From contig DFIE01000173.1 in assembly GCA_002372735.1 (NCBI GenBank), positions 10,141-25,182 on the forward strand: DNA of 15,042 bases, read 5' to 3'. Each line of letters opens with the position of its first letter. The stretch's first letter is position 1. A model generated the notes under the pieces. That model ran no database searches. It worked only from the letters and a program-made list of their open reading frames with translations, and was not told where the DNA came from. Below are positions 1 to 7,005 of this stretch, in pieces. A program made the translations under genes and the position numbers. This stretch comes from Clostridiales bacterium UBA3705 (GTDB lineage Bacteria; Bacillota_A; Clostridia; Oscillospirales; Oscillospiraceae).

Positions 1-998
1 ACCATGTGGGTCTTGGCCTCCTTCTCGTCGCTGGGATCCAGCACCCGGCCCTCCCGGTTCATCAGCCACCAGCCGCCGTTCTCGTCCTCAATGCCGTAGG
101 TGACCTCAAACTCCGCCACGGTGATAACCACCCGGTTGGGCAGGGCCCGCTTGATCTGGATCTCGCTGACGTAGGGCAGATCCGCCCGGATCCTGGCTGC
201 CACGCCGGCCTTGCTCAGCGTCAGCAGATTGTCCCCCAGGACGATGCCGGAGGCGTCCACCACCTCGTCGGCGGTGTAATACTCATTGCCCAGCACCTCA
301 ATGTGCTGGATTTTAAAGAAGATGACCAGTGCGAACACCAGGGCCGCCACCACGCCCAGCATGGTCAGCAGCTTGACGCCCAGGTTGGTGTTGCGCACCC
401 GGTGGGGCTTGCGCTTTTTAAAGGCCGGGGCCGTCTTGCCCTTGGCCCGGGGCACCGTGGGGGTCAGATTGTCGCTGCCCGGCACCTGGGCGGGGGGCTC
501 GGTCTCCCCCTCGGCAGGGCCGGCCTTGGCTGCCCTGGCCGCCTTGGTCTTGGCAGGCTTTTCCCGGCGGGCGGGCTTTTCCCGGCGGGCGCGCCGGGGC
601 CGGGTCTGCGCCGGCTCGGGCGTGTCGGGGGCCTGGGGGGCATCCTCGGCTTCGTCGGGGACGTCCCGGCGGGCCTGGCGGCGGGCACGGCTGAGCCGCT
701 GCTCCCGCTCCAGCGCGTCCCGGCGGGCCTGCTCCTCAGCCCGGGCCCGGGCCAGCTCCTCCCGGTGGCGGCGCTCCTGCTCCTCCCGGGCGGCCCGGGC
801 AGCCTCCTCCCGCTCCCGCTCCAGCCGCTGCTGGGCGGCCTGGCGGGCCTGCTCCCGGGCCTGGCGGCGGCGCTCCTCGGGGGTCAGCGCCGGGGCCGGA
901 ATCTCCTGGGCTTCGGCAGCCCGGCGGGGTTCATTTCTCCCCCTCCGCCCGGCCTTGCTCCGGCCGAAGACGGACCGTGTTTTCTTTTCCTGTTCCAT
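1..998 (-). CDS. ftsQ: Cell division protein FtsQ/DivIB, partial (C-terminus beyond window edge)
   Basis: This is a bitopic divisome protein that links FtsL/FtsB-type partners and the septal synthase. 332 codons are visible. The start is ATG at 998, with GGAGG 7 nt upstream (1006-1010). A hydrophobic segment spans about residues 207-228 and is followed directly by a POTRA-like start (IQHIEVLGNEYYTADEVV, about 230-247), the hallmark of this family; the distal beta domain is only partly present. What is odd is the cytoplasmic part of about 205 residues, whereas B. subtilis DivIB and E. coli FtsQ have only a few tens. Residues 40-112 are almost wholly Arg/Glu/Ala/Gln and look like a long charged helix or coiled coil. 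An acidic Pro-rich linker (about 112-131) and a Lys/Arg/Ala-rich stretch (about 132-160) with a repeated six-residue unit follow. Its start lies inside the end of murA. Identity is supported by domain order and by its position after murG-murA. Confidence 0.9.
   Translation of the reverse strand, partial: MEQEKKTRSVFGRSKAGRRGRNEPRRAAEAQEIPAPALTPEERRRQAREQARQAAQQRLEREREEAARAAREEQERRHREELARARAEEQARRDALEREQRLSRARRQARRDVPDEAEDAPQAPDTPEPAQTRPRRARREKPARREKPAKTKAARAAKAGPAEGETEPPAQVPGSDNLTPTVPRAKGKTAPAFKKRKPHRVRNTNLGVKLLTMLGVVAALVFALVIFFKIQHIEVLGNEYYTADEVVDASGIVLGDNLLTLSKAGVAARIRADLPYVSEIQIKRALPNRVVITVAEFEVTYGIEDENGGWWLMNREGRVLDPSDEKEAKTHM
556..591. repeat. Perfect 18-bp tandem duplication inside ftsQ
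   Basis: The 18-bp unit GGCTTTTCCCGGCGGGCG occurs twice head to tail (556-573 and 574-591 on the plus strand). In ftsQ it encodes a repeated six-residue basic unit (ARREKP-like) in the cytoplasmic tail. Because 18 is a multiple of three, copy-number change would keep the reading frame. Confidence 0.9.
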
Positions 999-2259
999 GT
1001 TGCCACCTCCGGGCATGGAGCGTCTGCTCGTGTATTTCTGCGCCCAGGCTGCGCAAATCCGGCGCCAGGGCGGCATAGCCCCGGCACAGATGGCCAGGGT
1101 CTGTCATCCGGCTGGTGCCCTGGGCGGACAGGGCCCCCACCACCATGGCGGCGGCGCCCCGCAGGTCTGTGGCCTCCATGGCCGCCCCGCGGAGGGTGGG
1201 CACCCCCCGCACCCGGGCAAGCTGGCCGGAGAGGGTGATCTCCGCTCCCAGGGCCCGGAGTGCCGGCACGTGCCGGTATCGGTTTTCAAAAACCGTCTCC
1301 TGAAAGACGGTGGTCCCCTCCGCCCGCAGCAGGGCCGCCATAATGGGCGCCTGGGCGTCGGTGGGAAAGGCGGGGTGGGGGCCGGTGCGCACCAGGCCGG
1401 GGCTTTGCAGCCCGGCAGCCCAGAGCTGGACCCAGTCCTCGCCCCGGCGCAGGGTGCAGCCGCTGCGCTCCAGCACGTCCAGCACCGGCGCAAGATCCCG
1501 GGGCCGCAGGGCCCGCAGGGCCAGGCTGCCCCCCGCCGCCGCCACGGCGGCAAGATAGGTGGCGGCCTCCATCCGGTCGGGCATGACGGTGTATTCCGCC
1601 CCGTGCAGGGGTGCGGGCTCCACCCGCAGCAGACTGCCGCTGCCCCGGACGTTCGCGCCGCAGGCCCGTAGAAAGGCGCACAGGTCGGCAATTTCCGGTT
1701 CCCGGGCGGCACCGAAGAGGGTAACCGGCTCCCGGGCCCCCAGGGCCGCCAGGAGCAAATTCTCCGTGGCCCCCACGCTGGGGTAGCGCAGATACACTGT
1801 CCCGCCCCGGACCGGGCCCCGGCAGTGGATCACCCCGTCCAGAATCTCCACCCGGACGCCCAGACGCTCCAGGCCGGACAGGTGCAGATCCAGGGGGCGT
1901 TTGCCCAGCTTACAGCCCCCGGGCAGGGGGATATGGGCCTCCCCGCAGGCGGTGAGCAGGGCCCCGGCAAAGAGCACCGACGAGCGCATGGCCCCCGCCA
2001 GGCCTGCCGGCAGGGCGGCGGACACCGGAGGCCCCCGGTCCACCACGGCGGTCTGCTCCCACAGGGTGGCCCGCAGCCCCAGGCTGCCCAGCAGCCCCAG
2101 GGCGGTATGGACATCCCGGATGGGCGGGCAGCGGCGGAGCACCGTCTGGCCCGGCACCGCGGCGGCGGCTGCCAGAATGGGCAGCACGGCGTTTTTGCAG
2201 CCGTGGACGGTCAGCTCCCCGCACAGGGGGCGCAGACCGGTAATGGTAAGGATCTTCAA
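931..2259 (-). CDS. murA: UDP-N-acetylglucosamine 1-carboxyvinyltransferase (MurA)
   Basis: This enzyme transfers enolpyruvate from PEP to UDP-GlcNAc, the first committed step of peptidoglycan precursor synthesis, in the cytoplasm. The 442-residue product shows family residues in order: Lys22 in the CKNAVLP motif, catalytic-loop Cys116 in LPGGCKLGKRP (fosfomycin-sensitive type), Asp301 in FPTDAQ, the ETVFENRYRHVPAL segment, and Arg393 in RGY. I chose the TTG at 2259 because AAGGGAGGG (2266-2274) sits 6 nt upstream. A second in-frame TTG at 2265 would abut the ribosome site, and no ATG is in frame near there. The family usually ends soon after the 'RGY...LRSLGAEI' segment, but here the protein continues about 30 residues (RRWQHGTGKEN...GEK) and overlaps ftsQ by 68 nt. 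Firmicutes often have two MurA paralogues; which one this is cannot be told. Confidence 0.95.
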   Translation of the reverse strand: MKILTITGLRPLCGELTVHGCKNAVLPILAAAAAVPGQTVLRRCPPIRDVHTALGLLGSLGLRATLWEQTAVVDRGPPVSAALPAGLAGAMRSSVLFAGALLTACGEAHIPLPGGCKLGKRPLDLHLSGLERLGVRVEILDGVIHCRGPVRGGTVYLRYPSVGATENLLLAALGAREPVTLFGAAREPEIADLCAFLRACGANVRGSGSLLRVEPAPLHGAEYTVMPDRMEAATYLAAVAAAGGSLALRALRPRDLAPVLDVLERSGCTLRRGEDWVQLWAAGLQSPGLVRTGPHPAFPTDAQAPIMAALLRAEGTTVFQETVFENRYRHVPALRALGAEITLSGQLARVRGVPTLRGAAMEATDLRGAAAMVVGALSAQGTSRMTDPGHLCRGYAALAPDLRSLGAEIHEQTLHARRWQHGTGKENTVRLRPEQGRAEGEK

Positions 2260-2274
2260 CCCCAACCCTCCCTT

Positions 2275-2294
2275 GATGGAATTTGCGTTCCATC
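2275..2294 (-). promoter_or_regulatory. Small hairpin abutting the murA ribosome-binding site
   Basis: Plus-strand GATGGAA (2275-2281) and TTCCATC (2288-2294) form a perfect 7-bp inverted repeat with a 6-nt loop. In the minus-strand mRNA it ends exactly where the murA Shine-Dalgarno sequence (2266-2274) begins. It could set ribosome access to the TTG start or protect the RNA. There is no T-run, so it is not a terminator. A regulatory role is inference. Confidence 0.45.
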
Positions 2295-2320
2295 CTATGA
2301 AGGGGGGTGGGTTTGGGTGC

Positions 2321-3445
2321 TTACTTGCCCGCCAGCTCCAGCACGGTCTGACAGATGCGCTGGGCGCTGTCCGCCACGGCCATCTCCTGCAGGGCGCGGC
2401 GCATGGCGCTGCGGCGGGGGGCGTCGGCCAGCAGGGCGCAGGCCGCGTCGTAAAGGGTCTGGCCGGTGCAGTCCGCCTCCAGCATCACCTGGGCGGCGCC
2501 CCGGCGCTCCAGCACCCGGGCGTTCTTCTCCTGGTGGTTGTCTGTGACGTTGGGAGAGGGCACAATGATGCAGGGGGTGCCCGCCGCCTGGATTTCCGCC
2601 AGGCTGGAGGCCCCGGCCCGGGTGATGATCAGGTCTGCCGCGGCCATCAAAGTGGGCATATTGTAGATATACTCCTTCATCTCCAGGTCGGGATGGGCCG
2701 CCAGGTCCACCCCGTGCTGGGCCACATACTCCGGCATCCAGCGCCAGCCGTAGGAGCCGGTGGCGTGGATGTGGTGGAAGGGCGTGCCGTGTTTGCACTC
2801 CAGGGCCATGAAGTCGGTGATTTTTTTGTTCATCTCCCGGGCGCCCAGACTGCCCATGGCGGAGACAATCAGGGGCCGGTCGTCCAGTCCCAGGGCCCGA
2901 CGGGCCTGGGTGCGGTCGGTAAACAGGAACTCCTCCCGCACGGGCATGCCCACCACGGTGACCCGGTCGGGGTTCTTATAGTAATTCCGGCTCTCCTCAA
3001 AGCAGACCATGATCCGGCTGGCCCCGGCCTCCACCATCCGGGTGGTGAGCCCGGGCACGGCGTTGGCCTCGTGCACGGCGGTGGGGATGCCCCGCTTTGC
3101 CCCCTGCTTGAGCATGGGGTAGCTGGCGTAGCCGCCGGTGCCCACGATCACGTCGGGCTTGAATTCCTTGAGAATCCGGTCGGCCTTGCGCAGGGTGGCC
3201 CGGAGCTGGAACACCGTAGCCACGTTGTGGGCAATGGCCTTGGGGGTGAAGCTGCGCTGGTAGTTGGAGATCTTCAGCTGCCGGAGCGCAAAGCCCTCCC
3301 GGGGCACCAGCTTGCCCTCCATGCCGTCCTCGGCCCCTACAAAGAGAATGTTCACATCGCTGCGCCGGGCCTGGAGCAGCTTGGCAACAGACAGTGCCGG
3401 GTTGATATGGCCCCCGGTGCCGCCGCAGGTAAAAATCACGTTCAT
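2321..3445 (-). CDS. murG: UDP-N-acetylglucosamine:undecaprenyl-PP-MurNAc-pentapeptide transferase (MurG)
   Basis: This peripheral membrane GT-B glycosyltransferase adds GlcNAc to lipid I, giving lipid II, on the inner face of the membrane. The 374-residue product has the N-terminal glycine loop GGTGGH (8-13), a second G-rich loop GTGGY (102-106), the HEANAVPG segment (125-132), the GSLGA loop (198-202), and the donor-site segment TRAGASSLAE (275-284) followed by NHQEKNA (303-309). Length and motif order are typical. The ATG at 3445 is chosen over an in-frame ATG 12 codons upstream because the family starts directly with the beta strand before GGTGGH and because this ATG overlaps the ftsW stop as ATGA (3442-3445), implying coupled translation. 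An upstream GGAGG lies at a slightly long distance. A 61-nt gap to murA follows. Confidence 0.96.
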   Translation of the reverse strand: MNVIFTCGGTGGHINPALSVAKLLQARRSDVNILFVGAEDGMEGKLVPREGFALRQLKISNYQRSFTPKAIAHNVATVFQLRATLRKADRILKEFKPDVIVGTGGYASYPMLKQGAKRGIPTAVHEANAVPGLTTRMVEAGASRIMVCFEESRNYYKNPDRVTVVGMPVREEFLFTDRTQARRALGLDDRPLIVSAMGSLGAREMNKKITDFMALECKHGTPFHHIHATGSYGWRWMPEYVAQHGVDLAAHPDLEMKEYIYNMPTLMAAADLIITRAGASSLAEIQAAGTPCIIVPSPNVTDNHQEKNARVLERRGAAQVMLEADCTGQTLYDAACALLADAPRRSAMRRALQEMAVADSAQRICQTVLELAGK

Positions 3446-4617
3446 GCCGGTTTCTTCCTCCAGACCTCCTGATTGATACACCAGCGGGAGATGCTCAGCA
3501 CCACGCCCATCTCAAACATCTGCAGCAGCAGCGCCGTGCCGCCGTAGGAGAAGAAGGGCAGGGAGATGCCCGTGGAGGGCAGCAGATTGGTCACCACGCC
3601 GATGTTGAAAAACACCTGAATGGCCAGCTTGGTGGTCAGGCCCGCCGCCACCAGGGTGCCGAACCGGTCCCGGGCGTGGAGCGCGATCCAGAAGCCCCGG
3701 ACAATCAGCAGCGCAAAAAGCAGAATGACGCCCACGGCCCCCACAAAACCCAGTTCCTCGCAGATGATGGCAAAGATATAGTCGTTGTGCTCCTCGGGCA
3801 GATAGAGATATTTTTGCCGGCTCTTGCCGAAGCCCAGGCCCAAAAAGCCGCCGGAGCCGATGGCATAGCGGGACTGAATGATCTGATAGCCGGTGTCCTG
3901 GGCGTCGGATTCCGGGTCCAGCCAGGCGGTGACCCGGTCGCTGGCGTAGCCGCGGGCGGACAGGTACACCAGCAGGAACGCCACCACCACCAAGCCGCCG
4001 ATGAGGAACCAGCGCTTTTGGGTGCCGCCCAGGAACATCATGGTGGCGCCGATGATCAGAATAATCAAAGTGGCGGACAGGTGCTTTTCCCACACCAGCA
4101 GGGCGGTGATCACCGCCAGCACCGCCGCGTAGGGCACCACGCCGTAGGCAAAGGTCTGCATCTTGTCCTGCCAGACCGACATCATGGCGCCGAAGAGCAG
4201 GATCATGGCCAGCTTTGCCACCTCGGAGGGCTGAAACTCAATGCCGAACAGCTGCAGCCAGCGCTTGGCGCCGTTGTGGGTCACGCCGATCAGGGGCACC
4301 AGAAACAGCAGCACAATGGACGCCGCCATAATGGGCAGGGCCAGGCGGTACCAGATAAAATAGTTCAGCCGGCCCACCAGCACCACCACCACAATGCCCG
4401 CGGCGGCAAAGCCCGCCTGGCGGACAAAGTAATAGGCGGAGTTGCCGGTGTCAAAATAGGCCCGGGCGTAGCTGGCGGAGAACATCATCAGCACGCCGAT
4501 GCTGACCAGCAGCACCGTGAGCACCAGATAGGGGACGTCCAGCACGCCGGTGTCATCCAGGGTGACCTCCGGCTCCAGGGCCTTTTCCGGCTTGGATGGG
4601 GATTGGAACAGGGCCAT
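3442..4617 (-). CDS. ftsW: SEDS-family peptidoglycan glycosyltransferase FtsW (or SpoVE)
   Basis: This polytopic membrane enzyme polymerises lipid II into glycan strands together with a class B PBP. The 391-residue product has about ten hydrophobic segments after a charged N-terminus of about 28 residues. SEDS signatures are clear: GAKRWL (116-121), FQPSEVAK (128-135), the QSRYAIGSGGFLGLGFGKS segment (248-266), then PEEHNDYIFA with the presumed catalytic Asp279, and the C-terminal NLLPSTGISLPFFSYGG segment (344-360). Its place between mraY and murG and near the class B PBP fits septal FtsW. In endospore formers the paralogue SpoVE sits at the same place, so the vegetative or sporulation role cannot be settled from sequence. 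The stop overlaps the murG start. Confidence 0.95.
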   Translation of the reverse strand: MALFQSPSKPEKALEPEVTLDDTGVLDVPYLVLTVLLVSIGVLMMFSASYARAYFDTGNSAYYFVRQAGFAAAGIVVVVLVGRLNYFIWYRLALPIMAASIVLLFLVPLIGVTHNGAKRWLQLFGIEFQPSEVAKLAMILLFGAMMSVWQDKMQTFAYGVVPYAAVLAVITALLVWEKHLSATLIILIIGATMMFLGGTQKRWFLIGGLVVVAFLLVYLSARGYASDRVTAWLDPESDAQDTGYQIIQSRYAIGSGGFLGLGFGKSRQKYLYLPEEHNDYIFAIICEELGFVGAVGVILLFALLIVRGFWIALHARDRFGTLVAAGLTTKLAIQVFFNIGVVTNLLPSTGISLPFFSYGGTALLLQMFEMGVVLSISRWCINQEVWRKKPA

Positions 4618-4650
4618 AGCAAGCCTCCTTGAGTGAAATTGGGGCGGCGG

Positions 4651-5640
4651 TCAGCGCAGGGGGGCGGCGGCCAGCCAGGCCAGCAGACACATGACCACAC
4701 TGACGGTAACAAACACCACCCAGATCTTCACCTCGGACCAGCCGCAGAGCTCAAAGTGGTGATGGATGGGGGTCATTTTGAAAATCCGCTTGCCGTGGGT
4801 GAGCTTGAAGTAGGTGACCTGCATAATCACAGACAGGGTCTCCACAATGTACACCAGGCCTACCAGAATGAGGATCAGGGGCATATCCAGGGCAAAGGCC
4901 AGGCCGCACACCGCGCCGCCCAAAAACAGGGAGCCGGTATCGCCCATAAAGGCCTTGGCCGGGTGGAAGTTGTAGCACAAAAAGCCCGCCAGGCCCCCCA
5001 GCAGCGCCGCCGGGAAGATGGCCAGCTCCGCCTTTTGCAGGGAAATGGCCGTGACCAGGAAGAATACCATCACCGGCATGGTGACGCCGGTGGCCAGGCC
5101 GTCAATGCCGTCGGTGAGATTCACGGCGTTGACGCAGCCCACAATCACAAACACCGCAAAGGGGATATAGATCCAGATGGGCACGTGCAGCCGCAGGGTG
5201 GTAAAGGGAATCCACAGCTCGCCGGTCATGTGGCCGGAGCGGTAGAGCAAAAACAGATACAGCGCCGAGGCCAGCAGCTGGAGGGCCAGCTTTTGCAGGC
5301 TGGTGAGGCCCAGGTTCCGCTTTTTCCGGACCTTGACAAAGTCGTCGGCAAAGCCGATCAGGCCGAAGACCAGGGCGAAGGCGCAGATCAGACCGGCGGT
5401 CCACTGCTTCCACACCAGGCACAAAACCAGGGTGCCCACCACGGCGGCCAGGATGAACACCAGCCCGCCCATGGCAGGGGTGCCGGCCTTGCTGTTGTGC
5501 CACTTGGGGCCTACCTCCCGGATGGACTGGCCGGCCTTCATGGCCCGGAGCCAGGGGATGATCACGCGGCCGGCTGCCAGAGCAATGACAAAGCAGCACA
5601 GCACCGCCGCCAGCAAAAGCAGAATCTGAGATTGGAACAT
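4651..5640 (-). CDS. mraY: Phospho-N-acetylmuramoyl-pentapeptide transferase (MraY)
   Basis: This enzyme moves phospho-MurNAc-pentapeptide from UDP to undecaprenyl phosphate, forming lipid I in the membrane. The 329-residue product is highly hydrophobic with about ten membrane segments. Family motifs are present: GTPAMGG (53-59), Asp99-Asp100 in GFADDFVKVRKKRNLGL, NLTDGIDGLA (174-183), Asp234 in FMGDTGS, and the His triad in TPIHHHFE (290-297). The ATG at 5640 has GGAGG 8 nt upstream. It follows murF by 36 nt and precedes ftsW by 33 nt. murD, commonly found directly after mraY, is not here. Confidence 0.97.
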   Translation of the reverse strand: MFQSQILLLLAAVLCCFVIALAAGRVIIPWLRAMKAGQSIREVGPKWHNSKAGTPAMGGLVFILAAVVGTLVLCLVWKQWTAGLICAFALVFGLIGFADDFVKVRKKRNLGLTSLQKLALQLLASALYLFLLYRSGHMTGELWIPFTTLRLHVPIWIYIPFAVFVIVGCVNAVNLTDGIDGLATGVTMPVMVFFLVTAISLQKAELAIFPAALLGGLAGFLCYNFHPAKAFMGDTGSLFLGGAVCGLAFALDMPLILILVGLVYIVETLSVIMQVTYFKLTHGKRIFKMTPIHHHFELCGWSEVKIWVVFVTVSVVMCLLAWLAAAPLR

Positions 5641-5676
5641 GGGTGTATCCTCCGTAATATGTCAGTTTCGCCGGGC

Positions 5677-7005
5677 TCAGGCAAAGAAGGCCTGGAGCAC
5701 CTGCTCCATATGCATACCGTGGCTGCCCTTGAACAGCAGCACGTCTCCGGGCCGGGCCTGGGCCCGCAGGGCCGCCAGAATGGCCCCATGGGTGTCAAAG
5801 CTGTGGCCCTTGTCCCCGGCGCCCTGGGCGGTAAGCCCGCTCATGGGCCCGTAGGCCAGCACCAGGTCCGCGCTTTGGGCGGCCAGGGCGCCCACCTCCC
5901 GGTGGGCCCGGGGGGCATGGTCCCCCAGCTCCAGCATATCGCCCAGCACGGCGATCCGTCTGCCCGGGGCGGGCGTCTGGGCCAGCACGGACAGGGCCGC
6001 GGCCATAGACTCCGGCCCGGCGTTGTAGCAGTCGGCAATGACGGTGTAGCCGTCCTGCCGGTAGATCCGCTGGCGGTCGCCGGTGTTGGCAAAGCTGCCC
6101 AGGGCCTCCACCCCCGCTTCCATGGGAGTGCCGGCGCACCGGCCTGCCAGCAGAGCCGCCAGGGCGTTATACACGTTGTGCCGGCCCGCCACCGGCAGCT
6201 CCACCGGCCAGCTTTGGCCGAAGCCCCGGGCGGTGAAGCGGATGCCCGTCTGGGTGGGCACGATGTCCTCGGCCCGGAGATCACAGTCGGTCTCGATGCC
6301 GAAGAACAGGGTTTTGCGGCCGGTTTCGGCCCTGCGGAGCAGGGGCTCGTCGCCGTTGAGCACCAGGGTGCCCTCCGGCCCAAGGCCCTCCAGAATCTCC
6401 AGCTTGGCCTTTAAAATGCCCTCCCGGGAGCCCAGGTTTTCGATGTGCATGGTGCCGATGTTGGTAATCACCGCCACGTCCGGCCGGGCAATCCGGGTGA
6501 GATAGGAGATCTCCCCAAAGTGGTTCATGCCCATCTCGATCACCGCGGCCTGGGTGTCCGGCCGCAGGGAGAGGACGGTTTTGGGCACACCGATGTCGTT
6601 GTTGTAGTTTTTCTCCGTCTTTTGGGTGCGCCAGGCGGCGGCCATCACCGCGGCGAGCATCTCCTTGGTGGTGGTTTTGCCCACGCTGCCGGTGAGCCCC
6701 AGCACCCGCAGGCCCGTCAGGGTGTTCCGGTAGCCCGCGGCAATCGCACCCAGGGCCCGCAGAGGCTCCGCCGCCACCACCATGGGCACGCCGGGCAGCT
6801 GCCGGCTGCCCAGGGCGCCGGCCGCCCCCTTCTCCATGGCGACGGGGATAAAGTCGTGGCCGTCCCGCTTGCCCTGCAGGGCAACGAACAGCTCCCCGGG
6901 CACCAGGGCCCGGGTGTCAAACTGGACGCCGTCAAAGGGGACGTCCGCGTATTCCGGCAGCACTGTGCCGCCGCACCAGAGGGCGGCCTGCTTGAGGGTG
7001 ATCAT
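5677..7005 (-). CDS. murF: UDP-N-acetylmuramoyl-tripeptide--D-alanyl-D-alanine ligase (MurF)
   Basis: This ATP-dependent cytoplasmic Mur ligase adds the D-Ala-D-Ala dipeptide to the UDP-MurNAc-tripeptide. The 442-residue product has the three Mur-ligase domains: an N-terminal UDP-binding domain, a central ATPase domain with the P-loop GLTGSVGKTTTKE (103-115), the NYNNDIGVPKT segment (133-143) and GMNHFGEISYLT (159-170), and a C-terminal domain with DCYNAGPESM (325-334), GDMLELG (355-361) and KGSHGM (426-431). The ATG at 7005 overlaps the murE stop as ATGA, and the family starts here; an in-frame ATG 34 codons upstream lies inside murE and is rejected. Its substrate dipeptide would be made by the nearby ddl product. 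Confidence 0.96.
   Translation of the reverse strand: MITLKQAALWCGGTVLPEYADVPFDGVQFDTRALVPGELFVALQGKRDGHDFIPVAMEKGAAGALGSRQLPGVPMVVAAEPLRALGAIAAGYRNTLTGLRVLGLTGSVGKTTTKEMLAAVMAAAWRTQKTEKNYNNDIGVPKTVLSLRPDTQAAVIEMGMNHFGEISYLTRIARPDVAVITNIGTMHIENLGSREGILKAKLEILEGLGPEGTLVLNGDEPLLRRAETGRKTLFFGIETDCDLRAEDIVPTQTGIRFTARGFGQSWPVELPVAGRHNVYNALAALLAGRCAGTPMEAGVEALGSFANTGDRQRIYRQDGYTVIADCYNAGPESMAAALSVLAQTPAPGRRIAVLGDMLELGDHAPRAHREVGALAAQSADLVLAYGPMSGLTAQGAGDKGHSFDTHGAILAALRAQARPGDVLLFKGSHGMHMEQVLQAFFA

Noticed and set aside
6..1671. Long plus-strand open frames opposite ftsQ and murA (410 and 461 codons)
   Set aside because: Low-complexity Gly/Leu/Pro or Ser/Arg-rich products with no recognisable domain, antisense to well-supported genes. 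GC-rich codon usage suppresses stops on the opposite strand.
3676..6414. Plus-strand open frames rich in His, Gln and Gly opposite ftsW, mraY and murF
   Set aside because: Composition is the antisense image of membrane-protein and Mur-ligase codons; no family motif and the true genes are certain.
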